64,000 nucleotides of DNA from Halomicrobium katesii DSM 19301 (GTDB lineage Archaea; Halobacteriota; Halobacteria; Halobacteriales; Haloarculaceae): positions 304,677 to 368,676 of the forward strand of contig NZ_KB905379.1 in the NCBI RefSeq assembly GCF_000379085.1, written 5' to 3'. Both the position numbers and the translations under genes were made by a program. The notes under the pieces are model-generated. The model had not been told where the DNA came from. It did not search any database and was given only the letters and a program-made list of their open reading frames with translations. This document shows, one piece after another, positions 26,133 through 34,243 of the stretch (its first letter is position 1; the number at the start of each line of letters is the position of its first letter).

Positions 26133-27544
26133 ACTACGCACAGGCCCGCTGGACGGACGACGACGACCGGTACGAACCGCTGCTCTCCGAGAAGTCCAGC
26201 GAAACGGTCTCGACCGAGGACGGCCCCCTGCCAGACGATCTGACCCGCGACTCGCTGACGCTGCCCGACGTGAGCGAACCCGAGCTGGCCCGCCACTACA
26301 CACGGCTCTCACAGACGAACTACGGCGTCGAGAGCGGCCCCTTCCCGCTCGGCTCGTGTACGATGAAGTACAACCCCTCGTTCACCGAGGATCTGGCCGC
26401 CAGCCCCGACGCGGCGGTCCACCCCGATCAGCCGACGGAGACGACACAGGGGACGCTGGAGTTGCTGTACCGGCTCCAGGACTATCTCGGGCGGATCGGG
26501 GGGATGGACGCCGTCTCGCTCCAGCCCCCCGCCGGTGCGGCCGGCGAGTTCGCGGGGATCCTCGTCGCGAAGGCCTACCACGAGCACAACGGCGAGGACC
26601 GCAGTGAGGTCCTGATCCCCGAGTCGGCTCACGGCACCAACTTCGCCAGCGCGGCGATGGCGGGCTACGACGTGGTCTCGCTGGCCGGCGACGACGACGG
26701 CCGCGTCGACCTCGACGCGCTGGAAGCGGCCGTCGGCGAGGAGACCGCGGCGCTGATGCTGACGAACCCGAACACGCTGGGCCTGTTCGAGCGCGACATC
26801 GAGGCGATCGCCGCGATCGTCCACGACGCTGGCGGCCTGCTGTACTACGACGGCGCGAACCTCAACGCGCTCCTCGGCCGCGCCCGGCCCGGCGACATGG
26901 GCTTCGACGTGATGCACTACAACGTCCACAAGACCTTTGCGACGCCCCACGGCGGCGGCGGTCCGGGCGCGGGTCCGATCGGCGTCACCGACGACCTCGC
27001 GCCGTTCCTCCCCGCCCCGCGGGTCGCAGAGTCCCGCGGCGGCTACGAGTACGTCGATCCCGACCGCTCGATCGGCAAGGTCCACGGCTTCTACGGCAAC
27101 TGGCCGGTGCTGTTGAAGGCCTACGCGTACATCGCTCGCTTGGGCGACGCGGGGCTCGCCGACGCCAGCGCCAAGGCCGTCCTCAACGCGAACTACCTCG
27201 CCGAGCAGATCGACTACGAGATCCCGTTCGGTCCCTTCCACCACGAGTTCGTCGCCAGCGCGGGCGAGCAGGACGCCGCGGACGTGGCAAAGCGGATGCT
27301 CGACTACGGCGTCCATCCGCCGACGACGAAGTGGCCCGAGATCGTGCCCGAGGCGCTGATGACCGAACCGACCGAGGCCGAGTCTCGACGGACGCTCGAC
27401 CAACTGGCCGCGGCGTTCGACGCCGTCGCCGGGGAGAGCGACGAGACGCTCGCGAGCGCTCCGGAGTCGACCGCGGCCCGCCGGATCGATCAGGTCCGTG
27501 CCGCTCGCGAGCCGCGCCTCAGTTGGCAATCGCTGGACGAATAG
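26129..27544 (+). CDS. gcvPB: Glycine dehydrogenase (decarboxylating) subunit 2
   Basis: This is the PLP-binding half of the split P-protein. The 471-residue protein has the PLP lysine at residue 268 in [20 protein letters not shown], together with [12 protein letters not shown] and [12 protein letters not shown]. It forms a heterotetramer with GcvPA. The ATGA overlap with gcvPA indicates coupled translation. Confidence 0.95.
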   Translation: MNYAQARWTDDDDRYEPLLSEKSSETVSTEDGPLPDDLTRDSLTLPDVSEPELARHYTRLSQTNYGVESGPFPLGSCTMKYNPSFTEDLAASPDAAVHPDQPTETTQGTLELLYRLQDYLGRIGGMDAVSLQPPAGAAGEFAGILVAKAYHEHNGEDRSEVLIPESAHGTNFASAAMAGYDVVSLAGDDDGRVDLDALEAAVGEETAALMLTNPNTLGLFERDIEAIAAIVHDAGGLLYYDGANLNALLGRARPGDMGFDVMHYNVHKTFATPHGGGGPGAGPIGVTDDLAPFLPAPRVAESRGGYEYVDPDRSIGKVHGFYGNWPVLLKAYAYIARLGDAGLADASAKAVLNANYLAEQIDYEIPFGPFHHEFVASAGEQDAADVAKRMLDYGVHPPTTKWPEIVPEALMTEPTEAESRRTLDQLAAAFDAVAGESDETLASAPESTAARRIDQVRAAREPRLSWQSLDE

Positions 27545-27563
27545 CCGCTGGAGGTAGGCAATC

Positions 27564-27575
27564 CTTATTATTTTA
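27564..27575 (+). promoter_or_regulatory. TATA box of nikR
   Basis: CTTATTATTTTA in an otherwise GC-rich gap, centred about 28 bases before ATG 27598. This predicts a leaderless or nearly leaderless nikR transcript. Confidence 0.55.
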
Positions 27576-27597
27576 CTGGCGCTGGGTTAGCGTCTCG

Positions 27598-28005
27598 ATG
27601 CCCGACGAACTGCTCGAACGGATCGACGAGTTCTCCGAAGATCACGGGTACACCGGCCGGAGCGAGGTGTTTCGCGAGGCCGCCCGGACCCTCCTCGGCG
27701 AGTTCGAGGACCGCAAGCTCGAAGATCGCGAACTGCTCGGCGTCGTCACTGCCCTGTTCAACTACGAGACCGCGAGCGTCGAAGAGCGGACGATGCACCT
27801 GCGCCACGAACACGAGGGGCTGGTCGCCTCGAACTTCCACAGCCACGTCGGCGACGCCTTCTGCACGGAACTGTTCGTTCCGGAGGGGCAACTCGACGAG
27901 GTCTCTGCGTTCGTGGGCAAGATCCGCGCGACCAAGGACACGCTGACCGTCGACTACTCGGTGACGCCGGTCGACGGCTTCGAACCGACCTTCGAGGGCG
28001 CGTGA
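27598..28005 (+). CDS. nikR: NikR-family nickel-responsive regulator
   Basis: NikR represses nickel uptake genes when Ni2+ is bound. From ATG 27598 the protein has 135 residues: a ribbon-helix-helix segment ([24 protein letters not shown]) and a C-terminal ACT-like metal domain with the full square-planar ligand set His70, His81, His83 and Cys89. The ribbon strand itself (Val-Ser-Val-Ser) is encoded just upstream of this only ATG, where no ATG, GTG or TTG is in frame, so the true N-terminus is uncertain. No nickel transporter genes are in the window. Confidence 0.87.
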   Translation: MPDELLERIDEFSEDHGYTGRSEVFREAARTLLGEFEDRKLEDRELLGVVTALFNYETASVEERTMHLRHEHEGLVASNFHSHVGDAFCTELFVPEGQLDEVSAFVGKIRATKDTLTVDYSVTPVDGFEPTFEGA

Positions 28006-28023
28006 ACGCCCCGATCCCCGCTT

Positions 28024-28039
28024 CCTACAACCGTCCGTA
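28024..28039. repeat. 16-base exact copy of an arm of the MITE at 24539-24554
   Basis: CCTACAACCGTCCGTA occurs here, 18 bases after the nikR stop, and inside the MITE on the same strand. In the MITE it is half of a stem; here the partner arm is missing. It may be a remnant of another copy or a dispersed regulatory or terminator motif. Confidence 0.6.
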
Positions 28040-28102
28040 TCATTCCCGTCTGCCGTTGACCGGTTGATATATCTCCCTCCGCGCGTTATCTGACGCCGTT
28101 CG

Positions 28103-31100
28103 ATGTCCGCTCTTCGCGTCCTCCACGTCAGACCCGCCGACTGGTCCGGCCCCGAATTCGGTGACGACTTCGCGGTCACCGTCGTCCACGAGATCGACGG
28201 CGCTGACTTCGAGACGGCGAGTCTTGACTGTGCCGTCGTCGAGGCGGCCCTCGGCGACGACGACGGGACCGACGCGCTGAGGGCGCTGCGCGAGCGGGCT
28301 CCCTCGCTGCCGGTCGTCCTCTGTACTGCGGTCGCCGACGGGACCGTCGCGGCCGCCGCCACGCGCCACGGCGTGACCGAGTACGTCCCCCGAGACGGCG
28401 CGGTTCGCGTCGCCGATCGGGTGCGAGCCGTTGTCGCTGACCACACGTCCGACGATGCGTCCGCGCCCGAGTCGACGGGGAGGTCGGCGGCCGCCAGCGC
28501 CGGCATCTCGGAACGCGAGCAGCGCCGGCACGCGCTGACGGCGACCAACGAGGCACTGGAGTCACTCGCCACGCTTGCGTCGCGAAACGACCTCACGCAG
28601 ACGGAACGGATCCGCCGGGCCCTGGAGATCGGCCGCCAGCGTCTCGGGCTCTCGCTCGGATACTTCACCCGGATCGACGGCTCGACCCAGCGGATCGAGG
28701 TGACGGCCGGTCGCTCTGATCTGGTCAGTCCGGGACTGTCGGCTCCCCTATCGAAGACGTACTGTCGGCGGACGATCCAGCAGGACGGTCTGCTGACGAT
28801 CGCCGACGCCGAGCGGGAAGGGTGGAGCGACGACCCGGCCTTCGAGAGCTTCGGCGTCTCCTGTTATCTCGGCGGGACCGTCGTCGTCGACGGCGAGACC
28901 TACGGTACGCTGTGTTTCGCCGCGATGGATCCCAGAGACCGGTCGTTTACCGACGCCGAGAAGCGCCTCGTCAACCTGCTCGTCGAGTGGGTCGGCAACG
29001 AGATCGAGCGCAACCAGCGAGCGACGGATCTCCGGCGATACGCCGACATCATCGAAGCCGTCGACGACGGCGTTTACGCGCTCGACGACGAGGGCCGCTT
29101 TACCCTGGTCAACGAGGCGATGACGGATCTCAAGGGCTACGACCGCGAAACGCTGCTGGGCTCGCACACGGCCCGCATCAAGGACGACGGGACCGTCGAC
29201 CGCGCCCAGTCGATCCTCGTGGAGATGCTCCGCGGGGTCCGATCCGACGAGGAGACGTTCGAGCTGTCGATCCAGCGCGCCGACGGGACCGCCTTTCCCG
29301 CACAGGATCACATGACGATTCTGCGCGACGACGGCGCGTTCGCCGGGACTGCCGGCGTGATCCGCGACGTGACCGCACAGCGAGCCCGCGACGAGGCACT
29401 GGAGGGGCTGTTAGAGACGACCCGATCGCTGATGGCCGCCCAGACACCGACGGAGGTCGCAGAGATCGTCGCCGGTGCCGCCAGCGAGACGCTGGGGTTC
29501 GAACTCAATCTGGTTCGACTGTACGATTCCGACGACGACACGCTCGTCCCGATCGCCAGAGCCGGCGACAGCGCCGACGAGATCGAGCGCCCGACGTGGG
29601 ACAGCGACGAGGGGTATCCCGGTGAGGCCTTCACCACTGGCGAGACGCTCGTCGTCGACGACCTGAACGACCGCGCCGGCTACGACAGCGGGCCAGCGGC
29701 GTCGGCGATCTACCTCCCACTCGGCGAGTACGGGGTCTGTACGGTCGCCAGCACCGAGCCGCGCGCCTTCGACGACAGCGACCGATCGATCGCCGAGATC
29801 CTCGCCTCGAACGCCGCGGCGGCGTTCGAGCGCGTCGATCGCGAACAGGAGCTGTCGCGCTACGAGACGGCCGTCGAGAACGTCAACGACATGCTCTACG
29901 TCCTCGACGAGGAAGGGCGATTCCAGCTGGTCACACAGCCGCTGGCGACGTACCTCGGCTTCGACCGGTCCGAACTTCTCGGGGCGCGCCCGGAGATCGT
30001 CCTCGACGACGCGACCGTCGGCCGGTTCGAAGCCGAGATCGGCTCGCTCCGCCGTGGAGACGCCGACCACGCCGACGTACAGACCGAGCTGTCGACGGCA
30101 GACGGCAACGATCGACCGGTCGAGATCGAGATCTCGCTCATCTCCGGCGAGGGGGCGTTCCAGGGGACCGTCGGCGTCGTCCGCGACCGGACGGAACTCC
30201 AGCAGACCCGCGAACAGCTCCATCAGGAACAGACTCGCTTTTCCTACCTCTTCGACGCGCTGCCGGACCCGGTCGTGGAGGCGGAGCTGGTCGACGGCGA
30301 GCCGGTCGTTCGATCGGCCAACCCCGCGTTCGCCGAGACGTTCGATCTCGGCGACTCGTCGCTGTCGGGTCGGACGATCGATTCCCTGCTGCGGGGGCCG
30401 GACGACTCGGAGTCGACCGGTCCCTCGCTGTCTGCGGTCGCCGACGGCGAGTCGGCTCAGGGCGAACTCAGGCGCTGGACAGCCGACGGGTTCCGAGACT
30501 TTCTCTTCCGGGCGGTCCCCTATCAGCGGGGCGACGGCCGGCAGTTCGCCTTCGGTATCTACACCGACATCACCGAGCAGCGCGAGCGCCAGCGGCGGCT
30601 CGAAGTGCTCAATCGCGTCTTGCGCCACAACCTCCGCAACGACATGACCGTCATTCTGGGGACGGCCGAGGAACTGGTCGACCGCGCCGACGACGAGGAG
30701 CACCGCACCCTCCTCAGGCGACTCCTCCGAAAGGCCGAGGGCGTCGTCTCGCTGTCGGATCGGGCCCGCGAGATCGAGGCGGCCGTCCGCCGGGACTCCG
30801 CGACGACGGACTCCGTCTCGGTGCCGGAGATCGTCGAGAGCGTCGTCGACGAACTCGCGACCGAGCACCCCGAGGCGACGCTCCGGACCGACTGCGATCC
30901 CGTTCCGCCCATCGCGGACCCGCGGCTCCGAACGGCGCTGTACGAGACCGTCGAGAACGCCCTGGAACACAACGAGGCACCGACCGTCTCCGTCGACGTG
31001 ACGGCCGACCCCGAGAGCGTCCGTATCCGGATCGAGGACGACGGCAGCGGCATTCCGGCGGACGAACTCGCCGTCGTCACCGGGGACGGAGAGATCACGC

Positions 31101-31231
31101 AACTGACACACGGCACCGGCCTGGGCCTGTGGCTCATCACGTGGCTGATCGAGTCCTACGGCGGCACCGTGACCTTCGAGAACACCGCCGGGACGACCGT
31201 GACGCTCCGCGTACCCCACACGGACCGCTGA
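28103..31231 (+). CDS. Multi-sensor histidine kinase (pseudo-receiver, GAF, PAS, GAF, PAS, PAS, kinase)
   Basis: This 1042-residue cytoplasmic kinase has no membrane segments. Domains in order, approximate: receiver-like 1-105, GAF 150-300, PAS 310-430, GAF 435-575, PAS 580-700, PAS 710-830, His-box (VLRHNLRNDMTVIL) near 840, and HATPase with N-box ENALEHNE near 952, DDGSGI near 982 and GTGLGLWL near 1004. The receiver-like part lacks the usual acidic pair and has Glu where the phosphoacceptor Asp is expected (LDCAVVEAAL). A TATA-like GATATATC lies about 35 bases upstream. The stop is one base from the convergent CheY-like gene, a possible partner. Confidence 0.9.
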   Translation: MSALRVLHVRPADWSGPEFGDDFAVTVVHEIDGADFETASLDCAVVEAALGDDDGTDALRALRERAPSLPVVLCTAVADGTVAAAATRHGVTEYVPRDGAVRVADRVRAVVADHTSDDASAPESTGRSAAASAGISEREQRRHALTATNEALESLATLASRNDLTQTERIRRALEIGRQRLGLSLGYFTRIDGSTQRIEVTAGRSDLVSPGLSAPLSKTYCRRTIQQDGLLTIADAEREGWSDDPAFESFGVSCYLGGTVVVDGETYGTLCFAAMDPRDRSFTDAEKRLVNLLVEWVGNEIERNQRATDLRRYADIIEAVDDGVYALDDEGRFTLVNEAMTDLKGYDRETLLGSHTARIKDDGTVDRAQSILVEMLRGVRSDEETFELSIQRADGTAFPAQDHMTILRDDGAFAGTAGVIRDVTAQRARDEALEGLLETTRSLMAAQTPTEVAEIVAGAASETLGFELNLVRLYDSDDDTLVPIARAGDSADEIERPTWDSDEGYPGEAFTTGETLVVDDLNDRAGYDSGPAASAIYLPLGEYGVCTVASTEPRAFDDSDRSIAEILASNAAAAFERVDREQELSRYETAVENVNDMLYVLDEEGRFQLVTQPLATYLGFDRSELLGARPEIVLDDATVGRFEAEIGSLRRGDADHADVQTELSTADGNDRPVEIEISLISGEGAFQGTVGVVRDRTELQQTREQLHQEQTRFSYLFDALPDPVVEAELVDGEPVVRSANPAFAETFDLGDSSLSGRTIDSLLRGPDDSESTGPSLSAVADGESAQGELRRWTADGFRDFLFRAVPYQRGDGRQFAFGIYTDITEQRERQRRLEVLNRVLRHNLRNDMTVILGTAEELVDRADDEEHRTLLRRLLRKAEGVVSLSDRAREIEAAVRRDSATTDSVSVPEIVESVVDELATEHPEATLRTDCDPVPPIADPRLRTALYETVENALEHNEAPTVSVDVTADPESVRIRIEDDGSGIPADELAVVTGDGEITQLTHGTGLGLWLITWLIESYGGTVTFENTAGTTVTLRVPHTDR

Positions 31232-31232
31232 A

Positions 31233-31598
31233 CTACAGGGCTTCTCGGATCTCTCGGGCCAGGGTCGCGTACTGTTCGGTCCCCGTGCTCTTCTTGACGA
31301 ACGCCGTCGGGCAAGCGGCCGCTCCATCGTCGACGTCGTCCTCGTCGCGGCCGGTAAACACCAGAAACGGGATCTCCGGTCGGCTCGCGCGGATCTCCCG
31401 ACAGAGTTCGAGTCCGTCGAGTTTGGGCATCGTCAGGTCGCTCACGACGGCATCGAAGGAACCGGCACGCACCCGCTCCAGGGCCGCTTCCGGATCGCTC
31501 TCGGTCGCGACCGTCAGTCCCTCCTGTCTCCCCAGAAATGCCTCGGTGATCTCGAGTACGTCTTCGTCTTCGTCTACGATCAGGACCTCGATTGCCAT
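31233..31598 (-). CDS. CheY-like single-domain response regulator
   Basis: This 121-residue receiver has Asp9 and Glu10/Asp11 in LIVDEDED, phosphoacceptor Asp54 in VVSDLTMP, FTGRD with the conserved Thr, and Lys in FVKKS. It has no output domain. I preferred ATG 31598 over 31619 because the fold begins at once with IEVLIVDE. It is convergent with the histidine kinase (one base apart). The palindrome TCACATGTGA (31600-31609) sits directly upstream of the start. Confidence 0.88.
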   Translation of the reverse strand: MAIEVLIVDEDEDVLEITEAFLGRQEGLTVATESDPEAALERVRAGSFDAVVSDLTMPKLDGLELCREIRASRPEIPFLVFTGRDEDDVDDGAAACPTAFVKKSTGTEQYATLAREIREAL

Positions 31599-31716
31599 CG
31601 TCACATGTGAATGGCACACACTGAGTTAAACCCCCGGGTCACGGGGCCTCCCGCCGCCGTCTGTCGCTTCCCGGGGCGACTCGCCACCTCGCGGTGACGA
31701 GAGCGGTTACCCCCCC

Positions 31717-31908
31717 TCACCGCATCGCGGCCAGGTCCTCGAACACGTCCCGGTCGGCACTCAGCCAGGTGGTCGTTCGCTCACCCTCCTCGACTGTCCG
31801 GGGCGACACCGTACAGCGATCCGGGCCGTCGTCGTACTCTACGACCGTCGCTTGCAACGCCAGTGATCGACCAGCGCACGCCGTCGCGCGGGTGCCGTGC
31901 GGGCTCAT
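31717..31908 (-). CDS. DUF7511-type small haloarchaeal protein
   Basis: This 63-residue protein has VVEYDDGPDRCTVSPRTVEEGERTTTW in its middle and ends with LSADRDVFEDLAAMR. The CT-x-P...T-x-W-x-SAD...L...R pattern is typical of small haloarchaeal DUF7511 proteins. Function is unknown. It is flanked by gaps of about 118 bases on both sides and appears monocistronic. Confidence 0.7.
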   Translation of the reverse strand: MSPHGTRATACAGRSLALQATVVEYDDGPDRCTVSPRTVEEGERTTTWLSADRDVFEDLAAMR

Positions 31909-32025
31909 TCGGTTCGATGCTCACAGACGAGGGCAAAAACGGCTACTAAGAGTGCTATCGAGAGCTATAGTCGCTATTGACCGCGCCGACGCGTCGTCGG
32001 TGTCTCCGCTCGGCCCCGCCGCCGA

Positions 32026-32196
32026 TCAGGCCGTCGCGCCGGTGTCGACTTCGCCGTCGATGCGGACGAATCCGTAGTCGCACTCCTCGCAGTGCCACTT
32101 CGTCTTCGTGCCCAGGTGCATCGTCGTGCTCGCGACTTTCCAGAACGTCCGGTACTCCTCACAGTCGGGACAGTAGTGCTCAAGGTCCATCGCCAT
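32026..32196 (-). CDS. 56-residue zinc-ribbon protein
   Basis: From ATG 32196 the frame encodes 56 residues with two CxxC knuckles: CPDC (residues 9-12) and CEEC (36-39), separated by a basic, aromatic strand. This is a minimal zinc ribbon seen widely in haloarchaea. The TGA is at 32026-32028. Nothing shows the target; RNA, protein or DNA contacts are all possible. Confidence 0.75.
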   Translation of the reverse strand: MAMDLEHYCPDCEEYRTFWKVASTTMHLGTKTKWHCEECDYGFVRIDGEVDTGATA

Positions 32197-32293
32197 AACG
32201 AGCGCTTTTTTCCGGTCGTAATTGAAGCTCCCGGTTTCACCGCCGTAAATCAGAGAGCGCTATATCGAATCTCGGCCGTCTCCCGCCTCGACT

Positions 32294-32305
32294 AACGTTA
32301 TAAGT
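32294..32305 (+). promoter_or_regulatory. TATA box upstream of the PduO adenosyltransferase gene
   Basis: AACGTTATAAGT, an AT-rich block centred about 29 bases before ATG 32329, fits a leaderless haloarchaeal promoter. The rest of the 132-base divergent gap holds a second AT-rich stretch (GCTATATCG, about 32260) that could serve the same gene or the opposite strand. Confidence 0.5.
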
Positions 32306-32328
32306 CACTGGCCGCCCCAGCGTCGACC

Positions 32329-32862
32329 ATGACGATCTACACGGGCCGTGGCGACCAGGGCCAGACCGACCTCCGAAACATGGAACGGGTTTCGAAGGAC
32401 AGCAAACGGATCGAAGCCTACGGCACCGTCGACGAGGTCAACGCGCTCGTCGGCGTCGTGCGGCCGACCGGCCACGACGACATCGACGAGAAGCTCCGGG
32501 AGATCCAGAACCACCTCCACGTCGTCCAGGCCGACTTTGCGAACCCCGCGCCGGAGGACGACGATCCACAGATCGGCGACCGTCACGTCGAGACCCTGGA
32601 GTCGTTCATCGACGAGGCCGACGCCGAACTGGAGCAGCTCACGCAGTTCATCCTCCCGTCGGGCTCCGAACCGGGCGCGAAACTCCACCACGCTCGGGCG
32701 GTCTGTCGGCGCGCCGAACGGCGAGCGGTCTCGTTCTCGGCCGAAGAGCCGGTCAACGAGACTGCGATCGTCTATCTGAACCGACTGTCGGACGCGCTCT
32801 TTACGCTCGCGCGGCTGGTCAACAAACGCGAGGGCGTCCGCGAGGAGAATCCCGAGTACTGA
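32329..32862 (+). CDS. pduO: Cob(I)alamin adenosyltransferase, PduO type
   Basis: The enzyme transfers adenosyl from ATP to cob(I)alamin or a corrinoid precursor to give the coenzyme form. The 177-residue protein has the ATP-binding TGRGDQGQTDL at residues 5-15, IEAYGTVDEVNALVG and the C-terminal RAVCRRAERRAVSF motif of PduO/EutT-like trimers. It lies far from the cbi operon (1-7227) but belongs to the same pathway. Haloarchaea often call this gene pduO or cobO-like; only the fold class is certain. Confidence 0.92.
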   Translation: MTIYTGRGDQGQTDLRNMERVSKDSKRIEAYGTVDEVNALVGVVRPTGHDDIDEKLREIQNHLHVVQADFANPAPEDDDPQIGDRHVETLESFIDEADAELEQLTQFILPSGSEPGAKLHHARAVCRRAERRAVSFSAEEPVNETAIVYLNRLSDALFTLARLVNKREGVREENPEY

Positions 32863-32949
32863 TCGGCCAGCCGGCGTGGCCCGCTCGTCGGCGGGCGCTC
32901 ACGACTGCGGATGGAAACGCCTTTGATCCGGACAGACACACATCAGAGC

Positions 32950-34197
32950 ATGAGCAACGGGGACGACGACGGCGAGGACGCTGCACTCGACGTGACTCTC
33001 GACAGTCGCCTCGACGACGCAGCCGAGGCCCTGGAGGCCGCAACGACCGAGTCGGCACTGGACGACGTCGAGGCGACCCTCGACGAGATCGAATCGGACC
33101 TCGAAGACGCCGAGCTACCGGAGCCCGACGAGGACGACGAGGACGCGGACGACCCCCGCGAGCAACTGGAGTCGCGCCTCTCGGAGCTGCGTGACGACCT
33201 CGAAGACCAGCGCGGCCCCTACGTCGAGGACGTCGCCGAGACCGTCGATTCGGCGTCCGCGACCGTCGCGGACAGCGAGTGGACCGACGACGGGGAACGG
33301 GAGGCCGTCACCGCCGTCGAGTCGTTCCTCGACGCCGCTGGCGAGCACTACGACCTCGACGCCGACGCGGGCGACACGCCCCAGAGGGCGTCCGACGCGC
33401 TGGCCGACGCCGCGACGGCACTCGATGCGTCCGGCCTCGATCCCGACGAAGACGCCGACGCCGTCGCCGGACTGGTCGAAGCCGCGGACGCGCTCGCAGA
33501 CGACCTCGACGCCGCGGAGACGTGGGACGATCTCACCGTTCAGGAGCAACTCGACGCTCGGGGCTTCTACGACGTGCTGGACAACGAGAACCGCAAGGAC
33601 TTCCCGCCGGAGTGGTCGGCCCTGAAGATCTACGCCAAGCAGGGCGAGGTCGAGCCGATGCTGTTCGCGCTGGGGAAGCTGGACGACTCGGAGTTCATGG
33701 AGGAGTACGTCCTCGACCAGTTCCTCCACATGGGCAGCGAGGCGGCCGACGCCTTCGACGAGCTCCACCAGCGCGCACAGAAGCGCGACAAGCTCCCGAT
33801 CCGGATCCTCGGAAAGATGGGCGACGAGCGTGCCGCCGACACTCTCCACGACTTCATCGAGGGCGACGGCGATCCGGCGCTCCAGAAGGTGACGCTGCGC
33901 GCGCTGGGTGAGATCGGCAGCGCGGACTCCGTCCAGCCGGTCGCCAACCGACTCGTGGCCGAGGACGACGAGGTCCGGTCGGTCGCGGCCCGCGCGCTTG
34001 GCCTGCTCGGCGACACCCGTGCGATCGAGCCGCTCGCCGACGTACTCGGCGAGGACGACGCGGACTCCGTTCGAGCCTCTGCCGCGTGGGCGCTGCGCCA
34101 GATCGGCACCGAGCGCGCGCTGGACGTGGCCGGCGAGTACACCGACGACGAGGCCTACCTCGTCCAGGCCGAGGCCGAGAAAGCCGCGAGCGTCTGA
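32950..34197 (+). CDS. HEAT-repeat protein with long acidic N-terminal region
   Basis: This is a 415-residue protein. Residues 1-200 are extremely Asp/Glu/Ala-rich and predicted mostly helical. From about 200 to 410 there are helical pairs of HEAT/PBS-lyase type (DALQKV-like turns: PALQKVTLRALGEIG, DEVRSVAARALGLLGD, DSVRASAAWALRQIG). Such repeats mediate protein-protein contacts. ATG 32950 follows a GC-poor promoter patch; the ATG at 32911 adds 13 unconserved residues. Partner unknown. Confidence 0.83.
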   Translation: MSNGDDDGEDAALDVTLDSRLDDAAEALEAATTESALDDVEATLDEIESDLEDAELPEPDEDDEDADDPREQLESRLSELRDDLEDQRGPYVEDVAETVDSASATVADSEWTDDGEREAVTAVESFLDAAGEHYDLDADAGDTPQRASDALADAATALDASGLDPDEDADAVAGLVEAADALADDLDAAETWDDLTVQEQLDARGFYDVLDNENRKDFPPEWSALKIYAKQGEVEPMLFALGKLDDSEFMEEYVLDQFLHMGSEAADAFDELHQRAQKRDKLPIRILGKMGDERAADTLHDFIEGDGDPALQKVTLRALGEIGSADSVQPVANRLVAEDDEVRSVAARALGLLGDTRAIEPLADVLGEDDADSVRASAAWALRQIGTERALDVAGEYTDDEAYLVQAEAEKAASV

Positions 34198-34243
34198 GCG
34201 TCTCGCCCACAGTTTATCAGGGAAGACGGCCCATCCCGTCTCG

